Source: Shouchella sp047238345 (lineage in GTDB: Bacteria > Bacillota > Bacilli > Bacillales > Bacillaceae_D). Taken from it: a DNA stretch of 64,000 nucleotides. Below the pieces are notes generated by a model, which was not told the origin of the DNA, searched no databases, and saw nothing but the letters and a program-made list of their open reading frames with translations. Position numbers and translations under genes: made by a program. Within the stretch, counting starts at the first letter, position 1; every line of letters begins with the position of its first letter. This document shows positions 43,554 through 52,136 of the stretch, one piece after another. The DNA lies in the NCBI RefSeq assembly GCF_047238345.1, contig NZ_JBDFMQ010000001.1, forward strand, positions 3,720,001-3,784,000, given 5' to 3'.

Positions 43554-44267
43554 CTATTCTTTTAGCGCACGTGAATACTCCCAAACAACGTAGTCCAACA
43601 AACGGGGAGTCATTTCCTGATACTCTTCTTTTAATAGGACTGACGCTTCCACAAGCAACAACTGTGCCTCTTGCAAGTTAACTGGTCTTGATACTATTTT
43701 TTCAAGAAAACGAATAATCATTCGATCCGGCTTAATCCAATTATCTTCTCCAGCAAGCATATAGAAATAGACGAGTGAAATCCCACTCTTTTGACCTGGA
43801 ATTTTCTGAATCTCCGCATCAAAATCCTTGTTCCCAAAGATCTTTGAAACATCTTGAAAATAATGAATGCCATATGCTTCTAAGATTTTTAAGAATCGAT
43901 AAACAGCCTCAGATTTTAATATACCATTGACTGGTGAAGTTCGTTGGCGATTATTAAAAATTTGCTCTGCATAAATGAAGGAACCATTTTCTTCAAAAGT
44001 CCGTATAAAAGTTTTTATGGATTGTTGATCATCTATGCTTGGATGATCAGAACCCCCCCTATGGGAATCCAATTGGAAATAAGATCAATATCTTTTAACT
44101 GTATTACGAACGCCTTCATACCTAACACCAATTGAAAAAACTGAATCAATAACACACAGGGTTAAATGGGAGTAATAGTATTCATCAGGTAATTGAGCTT
44201 GCTTTAAGTCCAATTCTTGTCTGCAATAATTTGCTATTTTCAACGCTTCGTTAGTCATGCATATCAC
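43554..44267 (-). pseudogene. endonuclease III-like (HhH) hypothetical gene with an in-frame TGA
   Basis: One continuous frame of 238 codons interrupted only by TGA at 44085-44087. Before it: TNEALKIANYCRQEL to RYEGVRNTVKRY; after it: SYFQLDSHRGGSDHP, NNRQRTSPVNGILKSEA and IQKIPGQKSGISLVYFYML. The second part contains the IPGQ-SGISL block of a conserved bacterial family with a helix-hairpin-helix glycosylase-like look. Neighbours align on both sides of the stop in one frame, so a single substitution (perhaps from TGG or TGC) broke it. If UGA were read through, the protein would be full length. Confidence 0.65.
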
Positions 44268-44325
44268 CCTCGTATAATTAATAACTTCATTACTTGATAT
44301 CGACAGTCAAAACTGCTGCTTTGAA

Positions 44326-44619
44326 TTAAATTAACTTCTTATCTAAGAAATAGTTCCAACAGTTTTTATATCTGGATCTTATTTCTAGAAATGCAACATT
44401 ACTTTTTGGCACTCGATCAAACATACTCACATCTCTATAAATATAAACCGTGTGCCAAAGGTCTCGTTTGTTAAGTATCCCGATTTGCTCTCCCTTATGT
44501 TAATCCATGAATTTCTTTACGATTTCCCGATAAGTGAAAAGCTCATTTTGATCCACATAAACAATTAGTGAGGCTCGTATTTCCTCTAATAGACGGTACG
44601 CTTTTTCATTATTAGTCAC
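44326..44619 (-). pseudogene. short conserved gene with an in-frame TAA
   Basis: A 98-codon frame starting at GTG 44619, interrupted by TAA at 44500-44502. Before: NEKAYRLLEEIRASLIVYVD and FTYREIVKKFMD; after: HKGEQIGILNKRDLWH, TVYIYRDVSMFDRVPKS. Codon character is equally good on both sides, which suggests one former protein of about 97 residues. Family unknown. It lies between the EVE/Mrr-like gene and the HhH-type pseudogene on the same strand and was probably part of the same module. Confidence 0.5.
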
Positions 44620-44689
44620 AGAGTCACCATTTTCTCAATATTTAATTTATTTAATCTAGGATCTGCTAGATCCTTTTCCCACGTTCTTA

Positions 44690-45562
44690 TTAAACTAGCC
44701 AGTGAGTAATTTTATTTGGCAAAAAGCTTCTATACGTTGTTATAAAGTCAATGAGTTCTTTTCGTGTTAGGCATTTCACGTTATTCACTTCACTTTTTCT
44801 GTAATTTTCATCCTCTCCAAATAAGTACACCCAATCATATGGAAGGTCTGCGTAATCACCTACGCTAAGCAATACGTTTCCTTTCTTAACTTGAACTGCC
44901 GCTGTCTCGATTTTCCCTTTAGATCCTTCTCTTATAAGAGTATATTCAATCTTCTTTGTTGTTGGTTTACACGAGCTAGGAATCACCTTGTAATCGTGTC
45001 GATACTGCAAATATAAGCCAACTAAATCTTCTAGATCATCAGGACTTAAATATTTAAGAAGATTTTCTGCCCTTACTTTCGTAGTCTTTCCGAAATAAGT
45101 TGAAACGGTATATTGTTGTAGTATTGAATCATTAACCTTTTGAATCGCAGAACCCCGTATAAAACGTGTTTGAATTCCACCTGGCACAACATCTAATCCA
45201 CCTATTTCTTTAATTCTGCAACTCCTCGTGTTATAAAGGTCTAAATCTTTTCGTTTTGGGTCATAGAAAGCGTCTCCCGTTAACTCTGAAATATAATACA
45301 CTCCACCATACTCGAGCCAAACTAAGTCACCTAGCTTCATATGATGAATGAAAGCGTTCATTGCTCTTTTCCAACCCGTGTTGTCCTTATAAACCTTTGA
45401 GGCAATCAAAAGGTATTCTTCACTTAGCATAGGGCCAACATTTTCTTCAATACCCCAACCAATACCAATAATTCCGTTCTCAACACAGTAACTCCAAGCG
45501 TCATTTCTTGTAAGCCCTGCTTTTGTGTCAGGCTTTATGTGCATACGCCAAACATTCTTCAT
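44690..45562 (-). CDS. EVE-like plus Mrr-like restriction nuclease
   Basis: A 290-residue protein. The N-terminal 150 residues (WRMHIKPDTKAGLTRNDAW; GIIGIGWG; HHMKLGDLVWLEYGG; YYISELTGD) have the beta-barrel pattern of EVE/PUA-like readers of modified bases. The C-terminal part (about 175-275) has DLEDLVGLYLQYRHDYKVIPS and AAVQVKKGNVLLSVGDY, which fits the Mrr-type nuclease fold with QxK; a clear D/E-x-K pair is hard to assign. It would act as a modification-dependent nuclease. GGAGG precedes the ATG. Its neighbours are all broken, but this frame is intact. Confidence 0.6.
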   Translation of the reverse strand: MKNVWRMHIKPDTKAGLTRNDAWSYCVENGIIGIGWGIEENVGPMLSEEYLLIASKVYKDNTGWKRAMNAFIHHMKLGDLVWLEYGGVYYISELTGDAFYDPKRKDLDLYNTRSCRIKEIGGLDVVPGGIQTRFIRGSAIQKVNDSILQQYTVSTYFGKTTKVRAENLLKYLSPDDLEDLVGLYLQYRHDYKVIPSSCKPTTKKIEYTLIREGSKGKIETAAVQVKKGNVLLSVGDYADLPYDWVYLFGEDENYRKSEVNNVKCLTRKELIDFITTYRSFLPNKITHWLV

Positions 45563-45637
45563 TGGATTATCCTCCTTTAATCTAGCTATATTTAAAGTAT
45601 ACAGGGGGGCATGGACAATAATTGTCCGTAACTAGAT

Positions 45638-46418
45638 TTATTCATACATTTTTTTCATCTCGTTAATAGAACTTCTCATACTCTTTCTCAATGATTCAGG
45701 ACGAATGACCTCAATTGCTGCTCCTTGACTTAATAACCACATTTGAACCCCTTTCCCGAACACTTTCACCTGTATAGTCACAAACTCCTCATTTTCATTT
45801 AAAATTTCAGCGTTAGGTAATTTGTCATAAACAACTTCCTTTAGCCATTTTTTTAACCTCAAACGGACTTGCATTAATTCACCTGACTGCATAAAAGCAA
45901 TTTGTTGTCGATAGATACCATCTTGAAAGCGATCGCTGTCACTTCTCTTTATTTCTTTTGGTTTTCTTCCCAACATTTGAACATCTTCGATTCGGTCGAC
46001 TCGAAATATGGTTGGATACTCGTATCCCTTCCCCTCAATATGAGCAGCGAGATAAAAATAGTATTCTGAGAAAAGTACACCAACTGGCTCAACAGTTCGT
46101 GTACTTTTTAATCCATCAGCTCTTTGATAATTGAAAGAAATGTAACATCTTGATTTCAAGGTGGCATTTAATTCCCAAACTAGATCTAAATTTTTTCCAT
46201 GAATCAGTCGTTTATAGTTACTTCTCTCATTTGCAATCAATCTTTTGAGATTTTTCTTATCTGATTCATACCCGAGTTCAAACAATTGGTCCAGTATGAC
46301 GTTTAACTCATTTCACAAATGCTCTGCTTTCAAGTAAAATTAATGCGATGGCCAAGATTTTTTCTTTTTCACTGTTGTCCTCATAGCCATATCTGCTCAA
46401 ACTTTGTTTAGCACCCAA
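45638..46418 (-). pseudogene. WYL-domain regulator with a one-base frameshift
   Basis: The intact C-terminal 215 codons (45638-46285) hold a WYL domain, SRCYISFNYQRADG, TVEPVGVLFSEYYFYLAAH and FRVDRIEDV, then a WCX-type tail. A further N-terminal piece lies in another frame: a TTG at 46418 behind AAAGGAG, GAKQSLSRYGYEDNSEKEK, ALILLESRAFVK, then TGA (46308-46310). Removing one base from the AAA at 46311-46313 joins them as FVNELNVILDQLFELGYE. WYL proteins sense nucleic-acid ligands and often control defence genes; this one probably regulated the module below it. Confidence 0.7.
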
Positions 46419-46699
46419 AATTTTTTATTCTCCTTTATATTGAGTTATTCGTTCATCACACTAGAAAAAGATAACTCTAGTAGGCTATCTTCCTTATTTT
46501 AAAAATGTTCCCCGTATTATTAATTGATCTGAGTAGAAATTCATGTCGAATTCTTCTTCGTTATAATAATTAGCTGTTAGTAAATTAAAGATGTTTAAGC
46601 TTCATTAATACAATAACACTTCGTCTCCATGGCGAAAGCCCTTTTTTCGTATTCCTCGTAGATTACTGCGGTATTAAAGACTTGTCTACATGGAAAAAA

Positions 46700-46725
46700 G
46701 GGGACAAACATTAATGTTTGCCCCC
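46700..46725 (-). terminator. terminator of the flagellin remnant
   Basis: GGGGaCAAACATT / AATGTTTGcCCCC with one mismatch and almost no loop, 15 bases after the flagellin stop, followed by T-rich DNA on the minus strand. Confidence 0.8.
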
Positions 46726-46740
46726 AAATTTCACTATAGA

Positions 46741-47053
46741 TTAACCAAGAAGTTGAAGTACCTGTTGCGGTGCTTGGTTAGCTTGAGCAAGCATAGATTG
46801 AGAAGCCTGCGACAAAATGTTTTGTTTTGTGAACTTCACTATCTCCTTCGCCATATCCACGTCACGAATACGAGATTCGGCAGCTTGATGATTTTCAGAC
46901 GAGTTGTCTAAGTTAGAAATTGTGGGTTCAAATATCTAACGCCGCTGTCGTTGTTGTTTCTGTAGAACCATTTGTAACGTTATTCACACCCGTAAAGCTT
47001 GCTCCGTGTTTTGCTGTTTTATCCTCATCTGTACTTGAAATAATTAATCCATC
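46741..47053 (-). pseudogene. hag: flagellin C-terminal fragment
   Basis: The last 60 codons before the TAA at 46741 read as a standard flagellin C-terminal D0/D1 helix: ENHQAAESRIRDVDMAKE, IVKFTKQNILSQASQSML, AQANQAPQQVLQLLG. Upstream, separated by a frame break at about 46936, is GASFTGVNNVTNGSTET, which resembles flagellin middle-domain sequence. The conserved N-terminal half is missing. The fragment keeps its terminator, so a 3' piece of a hag-like gene was carried here or left behind by a deletion. Confidence 0.8.
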
Positions 47054-47064
47054 TTAATCTCTAA

Positions 47065-47880
47065 TTAATCTAACAAGTTAAATTCCATTTTATTAATTAT
47101 TTCACTTAAAGATATGTTTGCACTTTCACAGTATTCTTTTATATCAGGCCATATGTGCCAATCTTCAATTGGTTCCAAATCACTTACATAACCGTAAACA
47201 CCATCGTAAGTATATGGTTCACCAATTAGACCAACCTTCTTTAGAATACTGAAAGAAGACATAAACTGTTCTTGATTAGAACTCAAGATATTTTGCAACT
47301 CTTCAATAAGAAACATTTTTCTATCAAGTTTACCGCCTGCCCTATTCAACATATGAAAAAAAACCGACCTTGTAGCAGGCGATAGTTGCTTTAGTTTATT
47401 AAACGCATTTTCAGCTAATTCAACAAGTTCTCTCTTTTCATCTTGATTGCTATTCCAACCCATCACAGAGTTAAATGTGTTTAATGTAGTAGCTTTTACA
47501 CCCGCGTTACCATCTGTTATATCTTCGTAAAGTTGAGAGGCGAGGTCGTTGATTAGGTTTTTGAATTTATCTTCGTGTTCTTTTTTTATTTGTTTTAAAA
47601 CACTAACAGGGTATTTTTCAACATCATTAGTCTCTTTATGATGTTCATAACACATTATTAGTAAATTATTAGATTCTCTTCTTTGTTCGTTTGTCATATT
47701 TGAATTGAATCTAGGTCCATCTGGTAAGGCCGCCTCAATATGACAAATATTACCTATATAAACTCCGTCGTCACTAACAATTTTATTAAAGCAACCCTTA
47801 AAAGCACATTGGTTGCCTGATTTTGCAAATAAAATTCTGGCTGTCGATGCTTTTGGGTCAAGTCTTTTAACCTCTTCCAT
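47065..47880 (-). CDS. HNH endonuclease
   Basis: A 271-residue protein. The N-terminal HNH domain (about 8-95) has NQCAFKGCFNKI (first Cys pair), GNICHIEAALPDGPRFN, ESNNLLIMCYEHHKETND with the catalytic His and second metal site. A helical C-terminal half (about 110-270) has no known motif; it may be a sensor or DNA-contact region. AAGGGGGG precedes the ATG. It follows a truncated DNA methylase start on the same strand, so it may be the surviving nuclease of a restriction locus or a separate single-gene effector. Confidence 0.85.
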   Translation of the reverse strand: MEEVKRLDPKASTARILFAKSGNQCAFKGCFNKIVSDDGVYIGNICHIEAALPDGPRFNSNMTNEQRRESNNLLIMCYEHHKETNDVEKYPVSVLKQIKKEHEDKFKNLINDLASQLYEDITDGNAGVKATTLNTFNSVMGWNSNQDEKRELVELAENAFNKLKQLSPATRSVFFHMLNRAGGKLDRKMFLIEELQNILSSNQEQFMSSFSILKKVGLIGEPYTYDGVYGYVSDLEPIEDWHIWPDIKEYCESANISLSEIINKMEFNLLD

Positions 47881-47966
47881 TTGCTTCTTACCCCCCTTTT
47901 ATAATTACGATTAATTATATAGCAAGTTGTGTTTATTAATTTATAGTTTATGCGTATACAGTTCTT

Positions 47967-48116
47967 ATACATAGGATTGAATAAACTGCTCATAAAGCAA
48001 GCTATTTTTATTGGCGTGAAAAATTGTCCTTTTTCAGCTTTAGATACTTCAGCTTTATTTAGATTATTAACGAGCATAGTGTTAACATCTACTTTATTCA
48101 TTAATTCATTTACCAT
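47967..48116 (-). pseudogene. first 50 codons of an N6-adenine DNA methylase
   Basis: A frame begins with ATG at 48116 and reads VDVNTMLVNNLNKAEVSKAE then KGQFFTPIKIACFMSSLF, the N-terminal GQFFTP motif of Eco57I/HsdM-like N6-adenine methylases. After codon 50 the sequence loses all resemblance and runs into intergenic DNA and the HNH gene. The methylase is therefore cut off before its SAM and NPPY motifs. Confidence 0.7.
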
Positions 48117-48242
48117 CTTTATTAACCTCCAACCTACTTCTATATTTTATAAGAATAATCTTCAAAACAAAAGCGGACATTAATTGTATTTAATACTTCA
48201 TTATAGAGAATATTATACGTTTATTATCTTTGCATAAAAAAA

Positions 48243-48264
48243 GATAGCCACAGTAAAGGCTATC
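48243..48264 (-). terminator. terminator downstream of the lipoprotein gene
   Basis: Stem GATAGCC / GGCTATC with an 8-base loop; on the minus strand it is followed by CTTTTTTTATG, a good T-run. Confidence 0.85.
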
Positions 48265-48327
48265 TCACCATTCAAGAAACGTTGTATAGAATTAGTTATT
48301 CCTCTTAAATTGCCTTAACTATAGAAT

Positions 48328-49083
48328 CTAACCCAATTCTTCATAAAATATAACCCAGTTGACATGGTCCATATATTCAACCACCATGTATGAACCTTTT
48401 TCAAGAGAATAGTTTACAGATATCTCCACTTCTATAGTTTGGGATTGACCTGTAGGAATAGTAATCACATCAGCATACTCTTCGTCAGTATTATATAATT
48501 CAGTAAAAAATATCAACCTGTTCCCATCATTTCCCGTGTCCCCACTGATATTACTTGCATAAAAGCTTACATCATAGCCTTCATCATTATAAAATTCCGC
48601 TTTTAACAAATAGTGGTAATAATCATTATCCACTTCTTCAAGACTTAAGATCTTCATAGATGTTTCATTATCATCGTTTAATAATACTTCGTCACCAATA
48701 CGGAAACCATATTCTTTTTTGTCTTGAATTTCCTTAGCTCTTGATTCAGCGGCTTTCCCCTCCCCACTTTTTTTTCTTTCCTCATACTCTTCGAAAAACT
48801 TTTTTACTTTCTCTTGGCTGTTATCTTCACCAAAAATATCTGTTTCAATGTGATCAAACATATTAAAATTGTCTTCGGATACGGCAATTGCATCATACCA
48901 TCCATCCCAATAAGCTGATTCTAGTGCTAGTTCCCACTCTTCGTCCGTATAACTCGAATATATACTCTCAGGGTCTACAGTATTATCACTCTCTAGCTCG
49001 TTATCATTCGAATTAGCTCCACAACCAACTAATAAAGTTGTAATAAATATAACTAAAGAATAAATTGCGTTTTTATTTTTCAT
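48328..49083 (-). CDS. uncharacterised acidic lipoprotein (DUF4352-like C-terminus)
   Basis: A 251-residue lipoprotein: signal with lipobox LLVGC (Cys21), then an acidic stretch. Residues about 40-115 are helical and highly charged; residues 125-250 are beta-rich (FRIGDEVLLNDDNETSMKILS, FYASNISGDTGNDGN, VNYSLEKGSYMVVEY), like the immunoglobulin-like DUF4352 domain found in Firmicute lipoproteins. Function unknown. Next gene upstream (same strand) is a small membrane protein with its own hairpin between. Confidence 0.7.
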   Translation of the reverse strand: MKNKNAIYSLVIFITTLLVGCGANSNDNELESDNTVDPESIYSSYTDEEWELALESAYWDGWYDAIAVSEDNFNMFDHIETDIFGEDNSQEKVKKFFEEYEERKKSGEGKAAESRAKEIQDKKEYGFRIGDEVLLNDDNETSMKILSLEEVDNDYYHYLLKAEFYNDEGYDVSFYASNISGDTGNDGNRLIFFTELYNTDEEYADVITIPTGQSQTIEVEISVNYSLEKGSYMVVEYMDHVNWVIFYEELG

Positions 49084-49123
49084 CTATACCTCACCTCTCG
49101 AATTAATGTTTACATAAGCAAGT

Positions 49124-49150
49124 AAGCCCTTTGAAAAGATCAAAGGACTT
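49124..49150 (-). terminator. hairpin after the small membrane protein gene
   Basis: AAGcCCTTTGA / TCAAAGGaCTT with one mismatch and a 5-base loop, nine bases after the membrane protein stop at 49159. Confidence 0.65.
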
Positions 49151-49158
49151 GCCACTAA

Positions 49159-49485
49159 CTAAATTCCTTCTTGTAATTCTTTTTGAGCTTTTGAAGCATC
49201 CATTAGAATCAATACTGCTGCAACAATATGTAAAGCCATACCCAGACCAGGAATAAAGCCTAAAATACTTGCTCCTATTCCAACAACGTTTCCAATAGGT
49301 AAAGGGTGTTTACTTTTAACTGCAAAGAAAACGATAAGAGCATGAAATGCCAACATGATAAATAAAGGTAACCATACAAGTGCAATGATAAAGCTACCAC
49401 CCAATATTGGAATCCCCAAAAAGGCTTCAGCCCCACCTGAAATCCACTTCATTGTTGTTAAATTTTTCTTATTAATCTTATTCAA
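49159..49485 (-). CDS. small membrane protein, 108 residues
   Basis: Three hydrophobic segments (about residues 15-38, 40-55, 68-95) separated by short loops, a basic N-terminus and a KAQKELQEGI tail. AGGATAT at proper spacing precedes the ATG. It resembles uncharacterised membrane proteins that occur in prophage-like or conjugative islands; no precise family. Transcribed divergently from the XRE regulator at 49677. Confidence 0.6.
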   Translation of the reverse strand: MNKINKKNLTTMKWISGGAEAFLGIPILGGSFIIALVWLPLFIMLAFHALIVFFAVKSKHPLPIGNVVGIGASILGFIPGLGMALHIVAAVLILMDASKAQKELQEGI

Positions 49486-49676
49486 TTTTATATCCTCCCA
49501 CTGAAAAAATTATTTTTGATAGAGTACAAAGATAAAGTATTAGTTCAATCTTACTACTCATAATACTAATTATAATCAAAAATACAGTCAATAGACAGTA
49601 TTTTTATTTTAATTACCGCCTATAGATCTCTCCAATTTTCTTACTCGCTTTTCTAAGCTTATTAAGAGGTGGTAAA

Positions 49677-50030
49677 ATGTCGGACTTACGAGTATTGATT
49701 GGAAAACGTATTCGAACAATAAGAAAAGAACAGGGTCTTACACAACATGCTCTAGCTGAATTGGCTAATCTTGATGATGCATACCTTGGGGGAATTGAAC
49801 GAGGAGAAAGAAACTTTACAATAGATACCATTGAAAAAATTGTCATAGGTTTAAAGATTGCACCTAGTGAATTATTTAGTACAATGCCAGATTCGAACGC
49901 TTCACATGTTAGAACGGATGCTATTAATCAAATAATTGGTATAACATCCCTACTGAAAGATGAACAAATTCAAGCGCTAATTCGTATTAATAAGGAAATC
50001 GCTATTGCTCTTGAACCCAATAACATTTAG
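49677..50030 (+). CDS. XRE-family regulator
   Basis: A 117-residue protein. Residues 1-65 are a standard XRE/Cro HTH: GKRIRTIRKEQGLTQHALAE then LDDAYLGGIERGERNFTIDTI. Residues 70-117 form helices typical of a dimer or sensor tail. The ribosome site is AGAGGTGG. It is divergent from the small membrane protein and converges on two tiny hydrophobic genes at the end of the recombinase transcript; its stop overlaps the last of these. Likely an element-borne repressor. Confidence 0.88.
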   Translation: MSDLRVLIGKRIRTIRKEQGLTQHALAELANLDDAYLGGIERGERNFTIDTIEKIVIGLKIAPSELFSTMPDSNASHVRTDAINQIIGITSLLKDEQIQALIRINKEIAIALEPNNI

Positions 50031-50119
50031 TTTGTAGGACTGGACAGAGCCGTTTCAAATAATTTTTTAATCATTACCATTGCAACTCCCAAAACTGTCC
50101 CTAAAATAAAATACAACAT
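50027..50119 (-). CDS. tiny single-helix membrane peptide, 30 residues
   Basis: Reads MLYFILGTVLGVAMVMIKK then LFETALSSPTN. One membrane helix followed by positive charges. It has a very strong GGGAGGG ribosome site seven bases before the ATG, and its start lies just past the stop of the preceding tiny gene. Its stop overlaps the XRE gene on the other strand by three bases. Family unknown; size and design recall small toxic or holin-like peptides. Confidence 0.5.
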   Translation of the reverse strand: MLYFILGTVLGVAMVMIKKLFETALSSPTN

Positions 50120-50121
50120 TT

Positions 50122-50211
50122 CTATTCCCTCCCTTCTTCTTGCATTGTAAGAACACTCATAAAAATGGTTACACCGAATACAACACCTGCTTTGAACCAT
50201 TCAATTGGCAT
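50122..50211 (-). CDS. tiny hydrophobic peptide, 29 residues
   Basis: Reads MPIEWFKAGVVFGVTIFM then SVLTMQEEGRE. AAAGGGGGTGA stands eight bases before the ATG. The stop codon (50122-50124) is three bases before the start of the next tiny gene, whose ribosome site lies inside this frame, so the two are a coupled pair. It follows the serine recombinase gene by about 37 bases. No family recognised. Confidence 0.5.
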   Translation of the reverse strand: MPIEWFKAGVVFGVTIFMSVLTMQEEGRE

Positions 50212-50247
50212 CAAGCAAATCACCCCCTTTCACGATTAACGCTGTCA

Positions 50248-51924
50248 TTAAAGATTTAGCGTTATAACAATAAAAGAAGGGGAGCCATCATCATTGGATG
50301 GCTCCCCTTCTTTGTTTACAGTTGATACGAGATCACGGTTAAACTGTACTTGTATGGTGTCAATTTTCCTACTTGGTGCGATTGTTATCTTTTTTACCAT
50401 TAGCTGCATGGCATACTTTCGCTGTTCTGCGGTTCCAGACTGCTTATAAAAGGAAAGGAACTGTCGAAGAGTATGAGTGACCTTTTCAGGTGATATCATT
50501 TGGCTGTTTTCATTATTTAAAATTTGGTTCTTTATAGGTTTGATTTGAGCTTCGTTCTGATCTATAGCCTCATTTAGCTTGTTGTATTCCCATTGAAAGT
50601 CAACTTTACTTAAAATCCCTTCCTTGTAGAGTTCAAGTATTTGTTGCTTCTCATGATTCAGTTGTTCACCTTTACGTTCCAATTGCTCATTCTCCTTGAT
50701 CAATGGATCTAAAATGGTGTAATGCCGAGCGTTAATTCTCTCAACAATGTCCTTTACGAGTTGCTTATTCTCTGCAAGACAGGTAAGCTTTTCCAAGACA
50801 ACAGGATCAGCATAATCAACTCTTACACCATTAGAACGACAAACAGTGCTCCCCTTACTTTTCCAAGCTCCACACACGTAGTATTCTAAGGCATAACGTG
50901 TGCCATCTTTACGTTTATTTGTCGTTCTCCCTAGAACCATGCTTGCTCCACACTCTGGGCATTTCATGATACCTGTCAGTACATACTCACCACTATGGAC
51001 ACGGTTTGGCTTTTTACTACGCTGCTTTAATCGCTCCTGAGTCTTCATCCAAACTTCTTCTGAAATAATTGGATCATGCTGTCCTTTACCAATGTATGGT
51101 GTGGCATTGGTTCCTTTTCTTCGCTTTTTAGACCAGTTTGTCTGCTTGTTGTAGCGAATTAGACCAACGTAGATTGGATTTTCAAGGATTGTTTTAACAC
51201 TATTAAAGGAGAATGAGTTTCCAGTCTTCGTTTTGAATCCCTCCTTGTTAAGCTGATTCGCAATGGACTTGTAGCCGTGCCCATCTAAATACAAATGAAA
51301 GATTTTTCGCACCGTACGTGCTTCTTCTTCATTAACAACGAGTTTCGTTTGCTTACGCTTTTTTGTTGGGATAAATTCGCTACGAGAATCGTAGCCTAAA
51401 ACTCTGCCACCATTCCATGCCCCTTCTTTTGCACGTGCTGACATACCCATTTTTACGTTCTCTGCGATATTATCACGCTCAAATTCAGATATAGCTGCCA
51501 ACATATGAAATTGAAGCTTACCAGCTGGTGTCTCTGTTTCTAGATTCTCTTTGAATGAACGAAAGTCGACTTGATTATCCTCAAGTAATTTTACCATTTG
51601 AAGGATATCCAATATATTCCTTGCTAAGCGATTCATTTTCCATACGATGACCATATCGAAGTGATTTGCTTCTTTAAGCATACGTAAAAGTGCTGGCCGG
51701 TTCATAGATTTTCCGCTAATTCCTCGATCGGTAAACTCATCATAGACCGTATAGGATTGACTTTCACACCATTGTCTTAAAACACTGAGTTGTTCATCAA
51801 TACTGTACCCTTCTTCTGCTTGCTCACTTGTTGAAACGCGAGCATAAATAGCTACCTTCTTAATAGATAGATCATTTTCTTGCTGATTGCTTCCATGCTT
51901 AGGTAAAAGATTACTTATCATCAT
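50248..51924 (-). CDS. large serine recombinase (site-specific integrase)
   Basis: A 558-residue recombinase. The N-terminal resolvase domain has AIYARVSTSEQAEEGYSI with the catalytic Ser, DRGISGKSMNRPAL and WKMNRLARN; it is followed by the recombinase domain (GRVLGYDSRSEF on) and a zinc ribbon (CPECGASMVLG ... YYVCGAW). A coiled segment (about 420-470) ends the protein. This is the full architecture of integrases that move phages, ICEs and SCC elements between attP and attB. AAAGGAG precedes the ATG. No att core was found by eye. Confidence 0.95.
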   Translation of the reverse strand: MMISNLLPKHGSNQQENDLSIKKVAIYARVSTSEQAEEGYSIDEQLSVLRQWCESQSYTVYDEFTDRGISGKSMNRPALLRMLKEANHFDMVIVWKMNRLARNILDILQMVKLLEDNQVDFRSFKENLETETPAGKLQFHMLAAISEFERDNIAENVKMGMSARAKEGAWNGGRVLGYDSRSEFIPTKKRKQTKLVVNEEEARTVRKIFHLYLDGHGYKSIANQLNKEGFKTKTGNSFSFNSVKTILENPIYVGLIRYNKQTNWSKKRRKGTNATPYIGKGQHDPIISEEVWMKTQERLKQRSKKPNRVHSGEYVLTGIMKCPECGASMVLGRTTNKRKDGTRYALEYYVCGAWKSKGSTVCRSNGVRVDYADPVVLEKLTCLAENKQLVKDIVERINARHYTILDPLIKENEQLERKGEQLNHEKQQILELYKEGILSKVDFQWEYNKLNEAIDQNEAQIKPIKNQILNNENSQMISPEKVTHTLRQFLSFYKQSGTAEQRKYAMQLMVKKITIAPSRKIDTIQVQFNRDLVSTVNKEGEPSNDDGSPSFIVITLNL

Positions 51925-51928
51925 TCGG

Positions 51929-52030
51929 TTACTCCTTTATATCCATAGCATCTTTATTTGTATAGGTATAAATCATCTCTGCCAGTATTGTAACCAATTG
52001 TTCATACTCATAATTGTCATTGTTGTCCAC
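51929..52030 (-). CDS. short ORF upstream of the serine recombinase, 33 residues
   Basis: Starts with GTG behind GGGGGAAC and reads MDNNDNYEYEQLVTILAEM then IYTYTNKDAMDIKE. Its end contains the AAAGGAG site of the recombinase, so translation of the two may be coupled. Acidic and soluble; similar tiny frames often precede serine recombinases in Firmicute elements. No family recognised. Confidence 0.45.
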   Translation of the reverse strand: MDNNDNYEYEQLVTILAEMIYTYTNKDAMDIKE

Positions 52031-52136
52031 GTTAGTTCCCCCACACTTTATTTATAATATCTGTTTATAATTCATTTTAATTCCCAACCTGTTTAACCAC
52101 AGGTCGGGATCGATTGTCGTGTAATACGACTACTGT

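Noticed and set aside
46690..46911. Plus-strand open frame of 73 codons
   Set aside because: Opposite strand of the flagellin fragment; begins inside the terminator.
47754..48116. A complete 120-residue gene
   Set aside because: Only its first 50 codons resemble a protein (methylase N-terminus); the rest reads intergenic DNA and overlaps the HNH gene out of frame.
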